DNA of 64,000 nucleotides, taken from positions 14,971 through 78,970 of the forward strand of contig CAZYYO010000002.1 in the NCBI GenBank assembly GCA_964650965.1, written 5' to 3'. The DNA is from CAZYYO01 sp964650965 (lineage in GTDB: Bacteria > Bacillota > Clostridia > Lachnospirales > Lachnospiraceae). Shown piece after piece: positions 26,997 to 36,389 of this stretch (its first letter is position 1; each line of letters starts with the position of its first letter). Under the pieces are notes generated by a model. It was not told the origin of the DNA. It searched no databases and was given only the letters and a program-made list of their open reading frames with translations. The position numbers and the translations under genes are program-made.

Positions 26997-27941
26997 ATGG
27001 AAGGTGCAAAAATCTCAAAGATTGCAAAAAAACTTGAATTACAAAATTTTACAGAAGAACTAAATCTAAAAGAGCATATGGTTCATGTGTCAGATATTAA
27101 TCGCCCTGCACTTCAGTTAAATGGATTTTTCGAGCATTTTGAAGAGGGGAGAATTCAGTTAATCGGTATGGTGGAAGCAGCATATTTGGATAAGAAGGAA
27201 GCATCTCAAAGAGTGGAAATCTATCAGAAGCTGTTGAGCTACAATATTCCATGTATTATTTTCTGCCGTGGATTTGCTCCGGAAGATAGCCTTTTAACCA
27301 TAGCAAAGGAACGTAAGATACCAATTTTAGGAACCACCCGTGGTACATCAGAATTTATGGCGGAGTTGATATACACATTAAGTATGGAGCTGGCACCTTG
27401 CACTACCATCCATGGGGTATTGGTGGATGTATATGGAGAAGGATTGCTGATTACTGGAGAAAGTGGCATTGGAAAAAGCGAGGCAGCACTGGAGCTGGTT
27501 CGTAGGGGACACCGTCTGGTTGCAGATGATGTGGTCGAGATTCGCAAAACCAATGAACATACATTAATTGGTTGCTCCCCTGATATTACAAAACATCTGA
27601 TTGAATTACGTGGTATTGGGATTATAGATGTGAAGAGCCTTTTTGGTGTTGAATGTGTGAAGGAACGTCAGAAGATAGATTTTGTAATTAAGCTGGAGGA
27701 TTGGAAGGCAGACAATGAATATGATCGTCTGGGACTGGAGGACGAGTATATGGATATTCTGGGCAAGAAGGTAACCTGTCACTCACTGCCCATCCGTCCA
27801 GGACGAAATCTGGCAGTTATTTGTGAGACAGCAGCAGTAAACCATAGACAGAAGAAGATGGGCTATAATGCTGCACAGGAGCTATATCGCAGAGTACAGA
27901 ATAATATTAGCAATGGGAATAGTCAAGAGGATGACGAATAA
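26997..27941 (+). CDS. hprK: HPr kinase/phosphorylase
   Basis: 314 residues from the ATG at 26997 (GGAGG eight bases upstream). The N-terminal domain is followed by the kinase core with P-loop GESGIGKSEAALEL near 154. The signature ELRGIGIIDVKSLFG and the catalytic segment RRGHRLVADDVVEI match the family. It phosphorylates HPr and Crh on the regulatory serine in response to ATP and fructose-bisphosphate and removes it in response to phosphate. A Crh-like protein is encoded 4.1 kb downstream in the same gene run, a probable substrate. Confidence 0.96.
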   Translation: MEGAKISKIAKKLELQNFTEELNLKEHMVHVSDINRPALQLNGFFEHFEEGRIQLIGMVEAAYLDKKEASQRVEIYQKLLSYNIPCIIFCRGFAPEDSLLTIAKERKIPILGTTRGTSEFMAELIYTLSMELAPCTTIHGVLVDVYGEGLLITGESGIGKSEAALELVRRGHRLVADDVVEIRKTNEHTLIGCSPDITKHLIELRGIGIIDVKSLFGVECVKERQKIDFVIKLEDWKADNEYDRLGLEDEYMDILGKKVTCHSLPIRPGRNLAVICETAAVNHRQKKMGYNAAQELYRRVQNNISNGNSQEDDE

Positions 27942-27966
27942 GCGATAGAAAAGGAAGAAAAAAGCG

Positions 27967-29361
27967 ATGGAAAGAAAAAATGCCTGGGAAAAATATCCCG
28001 AAGGAGAGAAAAGAGACAAGGTTTTTGATTTTGCAAAGGAATATATAGCTTTCTTATCAGAATGTAAAACGGAAAGAGAATGTACAGCATATTTCCGCCA
28101 AAAAGCGCAGCAGAATGGCTTCCGAAATCTGGAGGATGTGATTGCAGAAAACAAACAGCTGAAGGCCGGAGATAAAGTATATGCAGTCAATATGGACAAG
28201 GCAATTTCTTTATTTGTAATTGGTACACAGGACTTGGAGCAGGGGCTAAATATTTTAGGTGCACATATTGATTCTCCAAGACTTGATTTAAAACAAAACC
28301 CACTATATGAGGATACACAGCTTGCAATGCTGGATACCCATTACTATGGAGGGGTAAAAAAGTATCAATGGGTAACGCTTCCTCTGGCTCTTCATGGTGT
28401 GGTCGTTAAAAAAGATCAGACGGTCATTCCTGTGTCCATTGGAGAAAAACCGGAGGATCCAGTCTTTGGAGTTAGCGATTTATTGATTCATCTGGCATCA
28501 GAGCAGCTGGAGAAAAAGGGAAATAAAGTCGTGGAAGGGGAAAATCTGGATGTATTGGTAGGAAGTATTCCACTGGAAGAAACAGAAGATGAAAAGGCGA
28601 AGGAAGCAGTAAAAGCGAACATCCTTCAGATTTTACTTCATACCTATAATATAGAGGAAGAAGATTTCCTTTCTGCAGAAATTGAGGTGGTACCAGCAGG
28701 TGCTGCCAGAGATTATGGAATTGATCGCAGTATGATTATGGGGTATGGTCATGATGATCGTGTATGCGCATATCCTTCCTTTGAGGCAATGCTGCAGGTA
28801 ACCAATCCAAAACGAACCATGGCCTGTCTGCTAGTGGATAAAGAGGAAATTGGAAGCGTAGGAGCAACTGGAATGCAGTCAAGATTTTTTGAAAACACGG
28901 TAGCAGAGTTATGCGGACTGATGGGAGAATACTCAGAACTGAAGGTACGACGCGCGTTGAAAAACTCCAAGGCACTGTCATCTGATGTAAGTGCTGCCTT
29001 TGATCCAAACTATCCACAGGTGATGGAGAAAAATAATTCTGCATATTTCGGACGAGGACTGGTATTTAATAAATATACAGGTGCTCGTGGCAAGAGTGGT
29101 TCTAATGATGCAGGCGCAGAATATGTTGCCAATGTGCGTCATATGATGGATAAGCACCAGGTATATTTTCAGACATCAGAGTTAGGCAAGGTAGATCAGG
29201 GAGGCGGTGGCACCATCGCATATATCCTGGGCAATTATAATATGCAGGTAATTGATAGCGGGGTGGCAGTATTGAATATGCATGCTCCATGGGAAATTAT
29301 CAGTAAAGTAGATTTGTATGAAGCATATCTAGGTTATATTGCATTTTTGAAAGAGGCTTAA
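27967..29361 (+). CDS. M18 family aminopeptidase
   Basis: 464 residues. Metal-binding and catalytic motifs of M18 are visible: GAHIDSPRLDLKQNPLYED, then KEEIGSVGATG, and HAPWEIISKVDLYE at the end with conserved H in MHAPWE. M18 enzymes are large multimeric di-zinc peptidases that favour acidic N-terminal residues. The start has an AAAGCG spacer and weak site, but the N-terminus aligns with the family. No gap separates it from murB (the murB ATG follows its stop directly). Confidence 0.92.
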   Translation: MERKNAWEKYPEGEKRDKVFDFAKEYIAFLSECKTERECTAYFRQKAQQNGFRNLEDVIAENKQLKAGDKVYAVNMDKAISLFVIGTQDLEQGLNILGAHIDSPRLDLKQNPLYEDTQLAMLDTHYYGGVKKYQWVTLPLALHGVVVKKDQTVIPVSIGEKPEDPVFGVSDLLIHLASEQLEKKGNKVVEGENLDVLVGSIPLEETEDEKAKEAVKANILQILLHTYNIEEEDFLSAEIEVVPAGAARDYGIDRSMIMGYGHDDRVCAYPSFEAMLQVTNPKRTMACLLVDKEEIGSVGATGMQSRFFENTVAELCGLMGEYSELKVRRALKNSKALSSDVSAAFDPNYPQVMEKNNSAYFGRGLVFNKYTGARGKSGSNDAGAEYVANVRHMMDKHQVYFQTSELGKVDQGGGGTIAYILGNYNMQVIDSGVAVLNMHAPWEIISKVDLYEAYLGYIAFLKEA

Positions 29362-30270
29362 ATGGATAGAGTAATCATAAAGCAGCTGGAAGAAATCTTA
29401 GGTGAAAAGGAAGTTCATTTAGCAGAGCCAATGGATAGGCATACCACCTTTCGAGCAGGCGGTCTGGCAGAAGTATATGTAGAGCCCAAGATTCATCAGG
29501 TGAAGCTTGTAATAGATTTATGTAAACAAAATGAAGTACCATATCAGGTAATTGGTAATGGAAGTAACCTATTGGTATCGGATCATGGATTGCCGGGAGT
29601 AGTGATATCCTTTGGCCGTCCGTCTGCTGACATTGAAATAGAAGGAACCGAAATCCTTTGTCAGGCAGGGGCAATGCTTAGTGCGGTGGCTGCAAAAGCA
29701 GCGGAAGCATCTTTAACAGGTATGGAATTTGCAGCAGGAATCCCTGGAAGCATCGGCGGAGCTGTTGTAATGAATGCAGGAGCCTATGGCGGAGAGATGA
29801 AGGATATCATTAAGGAAGTAGTGATTTTAAATCAGCAGATGGAACGAGAGACCATATTGGTAGATGATTTAAACTTATCCTATCGTCACAGTAGAATAAT
29901 GGAGGAAGGCGGCATTGTTTTGTCAGCCAGACTGCAATTGAGCCAGGGAGATAAAGGCATTATTCGACAGAGAATGGAGGAGCTGAAGGCACAACGCATA
30001 GCGAAACAGCCTTTAAATTATCCCAGTGCCGGAAGCACTTTTAAGCGTCCGGAGGGATATTTTGCCGGCAAACTTATTATGGACGCCGGCTTGTCAGGAT
30101 ACCAGGTAGGGGGCGCACAGGTTTCTACCAGACATTGTGGATTCGTAGTGAATACCGGAAATGCTTCTGCCAGCGATATATATCAGCTCATATGCCAGGT
30201 TCAAAAGAAGGTACAGGCAGAATATGGAGTATGGTTGGAACCGGAGGTCCGTTTGTTAGGAGAATTCTAG
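29362..30270 (+). CDS. murB: UDP-N-acetylenolpyruvoylglucosamine reductase
   Basis: 302 residues of the type IIa MurB form. FAD site: VIGNGSNLLVSD and GIPGSIGGAVVMNAGAYGGEM. The catalytic serine segment NYPSAGSTFKRP and the late glutamate in EPEVRLLG are present. MurB reduces the enolpyruvyl group to make UDP-MurNAc for peptidoglycan. It leads into rapZ with 13 bases between. Confidence 0.97.
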   Translation: MDRVIIKQLEEILGEKEVHLAEPMDRHTTFRAGGLAEVYVEPKIHQVKLVIDLCKQNEVPYQVIGNGSNLLVSDHGLPGVVISFGRPSADIEIEGTEILCQAGAMLSAVAAKAAEASLTGMEFAAGIPGSIGGAVVMNAGAYGGEMKDIIKEVVILNQQMERETILVDDLNLSYRHSRIMEEGGIVLSARLQLSQGDKGIIRQRMEELKAQRIAKQPLNYPSAGSTFKRPEGYFAGKLIMDAGLSGYQVGGAQVSTRHCGFVVNTGNASASDIYQLICQVQKKVQAEYGVWLEPEVRLLGEF

Positions 30271-30283
30271 AAAGGAGGATGCC

Positions 30284-31159
30284 ATGAAATTATTGTTGCT
30301 TACAGGAATGTCAGGAGCAGGAAAAAGCACAGCCTTTAAAATGATGGAGGATTTGGGATACTATTGTGTTGATAATCTTCCGGTACAGCTGTTAAAGAGC
30401 TTTGTTGATTTATCGGATAATCCTACATCGAAAAACCAGAAGGTGGTAGTAGGAATCGATATTCGAAGTGGTGATTCCCTTCATTTGGTTCAAAATATTT
30501 TAGATGAATTATCTCAGGATGGTAAGAAATTTGACATTCTCTTTCTAGATGCCGAGGATGATGTACTGCTAAAGAGATATAAGGAAACAAGGAGAAACCA
30601 TCCTTTGTCAGGCACGGAACGCATTCAGGGAGGAATTACAAAAGAACGAGAGGCTATGCAATTCCTTAAGACGAAGGCGGATTATATTATTGATACCAGT
30701 CATTTGTTAACCCGAGAGCTGAAAGGGGAATTAGAAAAAATCTTTGTAGAGGATCAGAAATATCAGAGTCTGTTTATTACCATATTGTCCTTTGGATTTA
30801 AGTATGGCATTCCTCAGGATGCAGATTTGGTTTTTGATGTTCGTTTTTTACCAAATCCATACTATGTAGAGGAACTTCGGCCAAAAACGGGAAATGATAA
30901 AGAAATTCAGCAGTTTGTACTGGCTTATCCAGAAGCACATGTTTTTTTAAACAAGCTTGAGGATATGATTCGGTTTTTAATTCCCAATTACATCAAGGAA
31001 GGAAAGAATCAATTGGTGATTGCTATCGGATGTACTGGTGGAAAGCACCGTTCCGTTACTTTGGCAAACCAGTTATATGAGCGTCTGTCCAAGAGTGATG
31101 TGTACGGAATTAAGATTGAACATCGCGATATCACCAAAGATGCCCAGCGTGGAAAATAG
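30284..31159 (+). CDS. rapZ: RapZ/YvcJ-type nucleotide-binding RNase adapter
   Basis: 291 residues. P-loop GMSGAGKST near 8-16, GVDNLPVQLL-like DNLPVQLLKS, Walker B-like FDILFLDAEDDVLLKRYKETRRNHPL, and C-terminal IGCTGGKHRSVTLANQL. In E. coli RapZ steers RNase E to small RNAs that control glucosamine-6-P synthase; in Firmicutes YvcJ is linked to competence. The murB-rapZ-whiA order suggests a wall-precursor role. The usual middle gene yvcK is absent here. Confidence 0.96.
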   Translation: MKLLLLTGMSGAGKSTAFKMMEDLGYYCVDNLPVQLLKSFVDLSDNPTSKNQKVVVGIDIRSGDSLHLVQNILDELSQDGKKFDILFLDAEDDVLLKRYKETRRNHPLSGTERIQGGITKEREAMQFLKTKADYIIDTSHLLTRELKGELEKIFVEDQKYQSLFITILSFGFKYGIPQDADLVFDVRFLPNPYYVEELRPKTGNDKEIQQFVLAYPEAHVFLNKLEDMIRFLIPNYIKEGKNQLVIAIGCTGGKHRSVTLANQLYERLSKSDVYGIKIEHRDITKDAQRGK

Positions 31160-31172
31160 AAAGGATGCATAG

Positions 31173-32069
31173 ATGTCTTTCTCTAAAGAAGTAAAAGAGG
31201 AACTGGAAAAACATATTAGCAAGAGCAGACATTGTCAAATAGCAGAGCTTTCAGCCATCATGAGTTTTGAGGGGCGAATCTGTCAGATTGGTCACAGGAC
31301 GGCCTTCGTCATAGAATCTGAAAATGAGCAGACCCTTAGAAAATACTTTACTTTATTAAATAAAACGATTAATATAGGAAGGTATGAAAAAGAGCTGTTT
31401 GATGATGAAGCCAGATTATTATTGGAAATGGTGAAAATGTGGAGAGAAACTCCCCAGGGAGTTCTTTGCAGAGTAGATGTGGTGGATGGTCTGTTGCTGC
31501 AGCAGAATTGTTGCAAGAGAGCTTTTATCAGAGGAGCCTTTCTGGCATCTGGCTCCATTAGTGATCCCAATAAGGCTTATCATTTTGAAATAGTATGTAA
31601 AAGTTTACCCCAGGCAAAGCAGCTGCAGGAGGTGATTAACACCTTTTTACTGGATGCTAAAATTGTTGAACGCAAGAAGCATTATGTGGTATACCTTAAA
31701 GAAGGTGCTCAGATTGTGGATATGCTGAATGTTATGGGAGCTCATGTTGCATTAATGAACTTGGAAAACGTTAGAATTTTAAAGGAAATGCGAAATTCTG
31801 TTAATCGAAAGGTGAACTGTGAAACTGCCAATATTAGTAAGACGGTGAATGCAGCGGTTCGCCAAGTGGATGATATTTTATTGATTCAGGAAACCAGAGG
31901 GTTAAACTCACTGCCAGATAATTTGCAAGAGATAGCCCAGGTCAGGCTTGATCATCCAGATACCCCTTTAAAGGAGTTAGGCGCGTTGCTAGACCCGCCA
32001 GTGGGAAAGTCAGGGGTGAATCATAGATTGCGTCGGATAAGCGACATTGCGAAAGAGCTTAGAAATTAG
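31173..32069 (+). CDS. whiA: WhiA, LAGLIDADG-like DNA-binding regulator
   Basis: 298 residues. The N-terminal part resembles a homing-endonuclease fold without catalysis (FSKEVKEELEKH, RGAFLASGSISDPNKAYH). The C-terminal helix-turn-helix has the family segment LGALLDPPVGKSGVNHRLRRI. It controls sporulation in Streptomyces and affects division and growth rate in Bacillus. It begins 13 bases after rapZ. Confidence 0.96.
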   Translation: MSFSKEVKEELEKHISKSRHCQIAELSAIMSFEGRICQIGHRTAFVIESENEQTLRKYFTLLNKTINIGRYEKELFDDEARLLLEMVKMWRETPQGVLCRVDVVDGLLLQQNCCKRAFIRGAFLASGSISDPNKAYHFEIVCKSLPQAKQLQEVINTFLLDAKIVERKKHYVVYLKEGAQIVDMLNVMGAHVALMNLENVRILKEMRNSVNRKVNCETANISKTVNAAVRQVDDILLIQETRGLNSLPDNLQEIAQVRLDHPDTPLKELGALLDPPVGKSGVNHRLRRISDIAKELRN

Positions 32070-32080
32070 GAGGAACAAAC

Positions 32081-32329
32081 ATGAAAAGAGAAGTAGTCAT
32101 TCATATGTCAAATACCATGGAGGCAACCCCGATTGCCCATCTTGTGCAGTTGGCAAATCAATTTCAAAGCCAGATTTATTTTGAAATGGATACCAAGAAG
32201 GTGAATGCAAAGAGTATCATGGGAATGATGAGTCTGGTGCTGACATCCGGATCAGAAGTGACGGTGCTAGCAGAAGGTGATGATGAAGAGCTTGCCGTGT
32301 GTGAAATAGAGAAGTTCTTAACAGAATAG
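32081..32329 (+). CDS. Crh-like HPr-family protein lacking the catalytic histidine
   Basis: 82 residues. The HPr fold is plain, with the regulatory serine motif VNAKSIMGMMSL (Ser45) intact. The PTS phosphotransfer motif GIHARPA is replaced by TMEATPI, so Glu14 stands where His15 should be and Thr16 where Arg17 should be. It therefore cannot relay phosphate in the PTS, but HprK could still phosphorylate Ser45. This is the pattern of Crh, which in Bacillus follows yvcL (whiA) in the same place. Likely role: CcpA corepressor or another sensor of HprK activity. Confidence 0.9.
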   Translation: MKREVVIHMSNTMEATPIAHLVQLANQFQSQIYFEMDTKKVNAKSIMGMMSLVLTSGSEVTVLAEGDDEELAVCEIEKFLTE

Positions 32330-32338
32330 GTGCAGCGT

Positions 32339-33226
32339 ATGAAAGAAAAACTTTTATTTATTTTTAATCCCAGGTCCGGAAAAGGGCAGATTAAAATGCA
32401 TTTAGCAGATATAATAGATGTAATGGTAAAAGCAGGTTTTGAAGTAACGGTGTATACAACCCAGTGTCAGGGGGATGCTATTAGAAAAGCAAAGGAGGAG
32501 GCTGGTAATTATCAGCGAATCGTATGCTCTGGTGGTGATGGCACATTAGATGAAGTAGTAACAGGAGTTATGGAATCCGGACGTAAAGTTCCCATTGGAT
32601 ATATTCCAGCAGGAAGCACCAATGATTTTGGTAATTCGCTGGGTATTGATAAGGATATGATTCATGCCGCAGAAATTGCAGCAGGCAAGGAAGCATTTTC
32701 CTGTGATATCGGGAAATTTAATAAGGATTCTTTTGTATATGTTGCTGCGTTTGGCATTTTTACAGAGGTATCCTATCAGACCAGTCAGGAAATGAAGAAT
32801 GTCTTTGGACATGCTGCGTACATATTAGAGGGAGCGAAGCAGTTACGAGATATTCCATCCTTCCGTATGCAGGTGGAATATGATGGAAATGTAATTTATG
32901 ATGAATTTATTTATGGCATGGTTACTAATTCAGTTTCTGTAGGTGGTTTTAAGGGACTGATTTCCAAAGAGGTTGGCTTGGATGACGGCGTTTTTGAAGT
33001 AACATTAATTAAGATGCCAAAGAATCCCATTGAGTTAAATGAAATTCTGGGCTGTCTTACCAACTTTATTCGTGATTCTGTCATGATATATTCATTTCAG
33101 ACCAGTCACATCAAGTTTACCAGCAATGATGCGGTGCCCTGGACACTAGATGGAGAATTCGGTGGAGAGCATGAGTCTGTATCCATTGAAAATCAGCATC
33201 AAGCATTGGAAATTATGGTTGAATAG
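32339..33226 (+). CDS. Diacylglycerol/lipid kinase family protein (YegS/BmrU/DgkB-like)
   Basis: 295 residues from the ATG at 32339; an in-frame GTG at 32330 directly follows the preceding stop. The nucleotide-binding motif CSGGDGTLDEVVTGV and the opening FIFNPRSGKGQ mark the DAG/sphingosine kinase catalytic fold. It may phosphorylate diacylglycerol in phospholipid turnover or another lipid. The gene is nine bases after the Crh-like gene, so probably in its transcript. Confidence 0.9.
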   Translation: MKEKLLFIFNPRSGKGQIKMHLADIIDVMVKAGFEVTVYTTQCQGDAIRKAKEEAGNYQRIVCSGGDGTLDEVVTGVMESGRKVPIGYIPAGSTNDFGNSLGIDKDMIHAAEIAAGKEAFSCDIGKFNKDSFVYVAAFGIFTEVSYQTSQEMKNVFGHAAYILEGAKQLRDIPSFRMQVEYDGNVIYDEFIYGMVTNSVSVGGFKGLISKEVGLDDGVFEVTLIKMPKNPIELNEILGCLTNFIRDSVMIYSFQTSHIKFTSNDAVPWTLDGEFGGEHESVSIENQHQALEIMVE

Positions 33227-33247
33227 CTTATGAAATTAGGATATAAT
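33219..33247 (+). promoter_or_regulatory. Sigma-A promoter for the aldolase gene
   Basis: TTGAAT (33219-33224) and TATAAT (33242-33247), 17 bases apart. The -35 box covers the end of the lipid kinase gene. Confidence 0.6.
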
Positions 33248-33326
33248 GGCGATAGACGTTACGGCAGAAAGATGTCTTTGACGATCATATTTTAAATTGG
33301 GAATGAAAAGAAACGGAGGAACAATT

Positions 33327-34190
33327 ATGTTAGTAGCTGCAAAAGAGATGTTAGATAAGGCTAAGGCAGGTCATTACGCAGTAGGCCAGTTTAATATCAA
33401 TAATTTAGAGTGGACCAAAGCGGTTCTTTTGACTGCACAGGAGTGCAATTCACCAGTTATCTTAGGAGTATCTGAGGGCGCTGGGAAATACATGACAGGA
33501 TACAAGACCGTAGCCGCAATGGTTAAGGCTATGATGGAAGAATTAGAGATTACAGTTCCAGTTGCTTTACATTTAGATCATGGCTCTTATGAAGGATGCT
33601 TAAAATGTGTAGAAGCAGGTTTTTCATCCATTATGTTTGACGGCTCTCATTATCCAATTGATGAAAATGTGGCTAAGACAACAGAATTAGTTAAAATTGC
33701 TCATGATAATGGAATGTCCATTGAAGCAGAAGTAGGATCCATTGGTGGAGAAGAAGATGGTGTTGTAGGAGCAGGCGAATGTGCAGATCCTAAGGAATGT
33801 AAGATGATTGCTGATCTTGGTGTTGACTTCCTTGCAGCTGGAATCGGTAACATTCATGGAAAGTATCCTGCAAACTGGCAGGGATTAAGCTTTGAAACCT
33901 TAGATGCTGTTCAGCAGTTGACAGGAGCTATGCCATTGGTATTACATGGTGGTACAGGCATTCCGGAAGATATGATTAAGCGTGCTATTTCACTTGGAGT
34001 TGCTAAAATCAATGTAAATACAGAGTGTCAGTTATCCTTTGCAGATGCTACCAGAAAATATATTGAAGCAGGCAAGGACCTAGAAGGAAAGGGATTTGAT
34101 CCTAGAAAACTCTTAGCACCTGGAACAGAAGCAATTAAGGCAACTGTAAAAGAAAAAATGGAATTATTTGGTTCCGTAAATAAAGCCTAA
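33327..34190 (+). CDS. fba: Class II fructose-bisphosphate aldolase
   Basis: 287 residues from the ATG at 33327, with GGAGG eight bases upstream. Zinc ligands are in LHLDHGSYEGC, and IGNIHGKYP and LHGGTGIPEDMI hold further ligands. EAEVGSIGGEEDG is a family hallmark. The enzyme splits fructose-1,6-bisphosphate into two triose phosphates in glycolysis. It has its own promoter and terminator. A sister family member acts on tagatose-bisphosphate; the glycolytic role is likeliest. Confidence 0.95.
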   Translation: MLVAAKEMLDKAKAGHYAVGQFNINNLEWTKAVLLTAQECNSPVILGVSEGAGKYMTGYKTVAAMVKAMMEELEITVPVALHLDHGSYEGCLKCVEAGFSSIMFDGSHYPIDENVAKTTELVKIAHDNGMSIEAEVGSIGGEEDGVVGAGECADPKECKMIADLGVDFLAAGIGNIHGKYPANWQGLSFETLDAVQQLTGAMPLVLHGGTGIPEDMIKRAISLGVAKINVNTECQLSFADATRKYIEAGKDLEGKGFDPRKLLAPGTEAIKATVKEKMELFGSVNKA

Positions 34191-34197
34191 AGAGTGC

Positions 34198-34225
34198 AGG
34201 TGTTCCGGAAACGGAGCACCTTTTC
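34198..34225 (+). terminator. Terminator of the aldolase gene
   Basis: AGGTGTTCCG pairs with CGGAGCACCT (one G-T pair) around GAAA, followed by TTTTCTTT. Confidence 0.85.
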
Positions 34226-34259
34226 TTTATAACAGACCGAGCAAGGAAGGGAAAAGACG

Positions 34260-36386
34260 ATGGCAGAAAATAACGAATATTTTAACGTGGCAGATATCTT
34301 TGGAGCAAATGTGTTCAATGATAGTGTGATGCGCGAGAGATTACCGAAAAAAACATACCAGAAATTAAAGGAAACGATTCGTGAGGGAAAGGAACTGGAT
34401 TTAGAAACGGCGGATGTGGTTGCTCATGAAATGAAGGAATGGGCAATTGAAAAGGGAGCAACTCATTATACGCATTGGTTCCAGCCCCTAACAGGAGTCA
34501 CAGCAGAAAAACATGATTCCTTTATTACAGCGCCCATGTCCAATGGCAAGGTATTAATGAGCTTTTCTGGTAAAGAATTAATTAAAGGCGAGCCAGATGC
34601 ATCTTCCTTCCCTTCTGGAGGTCTTCGTGCCACCTTTGAGGCAAGGGGCTATACTGCTTGGGACTGCACTTCTCCGGCTTTCGTAAGAGAAGATGCAGCA
34701 GGCGCAACTCTTTGCATTCCTACCGCATTTTGTTCCTATACAGGAGAGGCACTAGATCAGAAGACACCGTTGCTTCGTTCCATGGAAGCGATAAATCAAC
34801 AGTCTCTTCGCTTGCTTCGCTTGTTTGGAAATCAGACATCAAAAAGAGTGGTTCCATCGGTAGGCGCTGAGCAGGAATATTTTATTGTAGATCGTGAGAA
34901 ATATCTTCAGAGAAAAGATTTAATCTATACCGGCCGTACCTTAATTGGTGCAATGCCTCCCAAGGGACAGGAAATGGATGATCATTATTTTGGATCTATC
35001 CGGGAGAGAATTGCCGGTTATATGAAAGCAGTCAATGAAGAATTGTGGAAGCTGGGTGTTTCATCTAAGACGCAGCATAACGAAGTGGCACCTGCACAGC
35101 ATGAGCTGGCACCAATTTATGCCCAGGCAAACGTGGAAGTGGATCATAATCAGCTGGTAATGGAGACCTTGAAAAAGGTGGCAGGACGTCAGGGCCTGCA
35201 TTGTCTCCTGCATGAAAAACCCTTTGCCGGTGTAAATGGTTCAGGAAAGCATAACAACTGGTCTCTTGTCACAGATGATGGTATTAATCTTTTGGAGCCG
35301 GGAAAAACTCCCCATGAGAATATTCAGTTCCTTTTAGTTCTTTGCTGTATTTTGGAGGCAGTAGATAAACATGCGGACCTTTTAAGAGAGTCAGCAGCGG
35401 ATGTGGGAAATGATCAGAGACTGGGAGCCAATGAGGCACCTCCTGCAATCATTTCGGTATACCTGGGAGAACAGCTACAGGATGTTTTAACACAGCTGAT
35501 TGACACTGGTGCAGCAACTCACAGCATCAAGGGAAAACGATTAGAAACAGGGGTGAGAACCCTTCCAGACTTTATGAAGGACGCCACAGATCGTAACCGT
35601 ACTTCACCTTTTGCATTTACCGGTAATAAATTTGAATTTCGTATGGTAGGCTCTCAGGACTCTGTAGGAGAACCAAATATTGTGTTAAATACCATTGTGG
35701 CAGAAGCGTTCTGTGAAGCCTGTGATGAGTTAGAAAAGGCAGATGACTTCCAGCTGGCAGTTCATGATTTGATTAAAAAGCTTGCAACAGAGCATGAACG
35801 AATTGTATTCAATGGTAACGGATATTCCGATGAATGGGTGGCAGAAGCCGAAAGACGTGGGCTGCCAAATATTCGTTCCATGGTAGAGGCAATTCCAGCA
35901 CTTACCACAGAGAAATCCATTGCGTTATTTGAGAAGTTTAATGTATTTACCAGACCAGAATTAGAATCCCGTGCAGAAATTGAATATGAAATTTATGCAA
36001 AGGAAATTAATATTGAAGCAAAAACGATGATTGACATTGTAGGAAAACAGGTCATTCCTGCTGTTATTACATATACTACGCAGCTGGCAACCTCAATTAA
36101 TCAGGTAAAAGCTGCCTGTGAGGGAGCAGACGTTAGCACACAGACCGAACTGCTTATAGAGGTATCAGATCTTCTTAGTGATTCTAAGGTGGGTCTTGCA
36201 AAGCTTCAGGACGTGGTTGTTCAGGGAATGAAGATGGGAAATAACCAGGAACGCGCTACCTACTACCGTGATGAGGTATGTACAGCCATGGCTCAGCTTC
36301 GTACACCAATCGATAAATTAGAGATGTTAGTTGATAAGGAAGTATGGCCAATGCCATCCTATGGAGATCTTATTTTCGAGGTATAG
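34260..36386 (+). CDS. glnN: Glutamine synthetase type III
   Basis: 708 residues, the length of type III enzymes (types I and II are about 350-470). Visible motifs: GAEQEYFIVD, HNEVAPAQHELAPIYAQANVEVDHNQ, KPFAGVNGSGKHNNWSL and NRTSPFAFTGNKFEFRM. It makes glutamine from glutamate, ammonia and ATP. An adjacent receiver-like gene starts three bases after it, so the two are co-expressed. The family symbol is glnN. Confidence 0.96.
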   Translation: MAENNEYFNVADIFGANVFNDSVMRERLPKKTYQKLKETIREGKELDLETADVVAHEMKEWAIEKGATHYTHWFQPLTGVTAEKHDSFITAPMSNGKVLMSFSGKELIKGEPDASSFPSGGLRATFEARGYTAWDCTSPAFVREDAAGATLCIPTAFCSYTGEALDQKTPLLRSMEAINQQSLRLLRLFGNQTSKRVVPSVGAEQEYFIVDREKYLQRKDLIYTGRTLIGAMPPKGQEMDDHYFGSIRERIAGYMKAVNEELWKLGVSSKTQHNEVAPAQHELAPIYAQANVEVDHNQLVMETLKKVAGRQGLHCLLHEKPFAGVNGSGKHNNWSLVTDDGINLLEPGKTPHENIQFLLVLCCILEAVDKHADLLRESAADVGNDQRLGANEAPPAIISVYLGEQLQDVLTQLIDTGAATHSIKGKRLETGVRTLPDFMKDATDRNRTSPFAFTGNKFEFRMVGSQDSVGEPNIVLNTIVAEAFCEACDELEKADDFQLAVHDLIKKLATEHERIVFNGNGYSDEWVAEAERRGLPNIRSMVEAIPALTTEKSIALFEKFNVFTRPELESRAEIEYEIYAKEINIEAKTMIDIVGKQVIPAVITYTTQLATSINQVKAACEGADVSTQTELLIEVSDLLSDSKVGLAKLQDVVVQGMKMGNNQERATYYRDEVCTAMAQLRTPIDKLEMLVDKEVWPMPSYGDLIFEV

Positions 36387-36389
36387 AAA

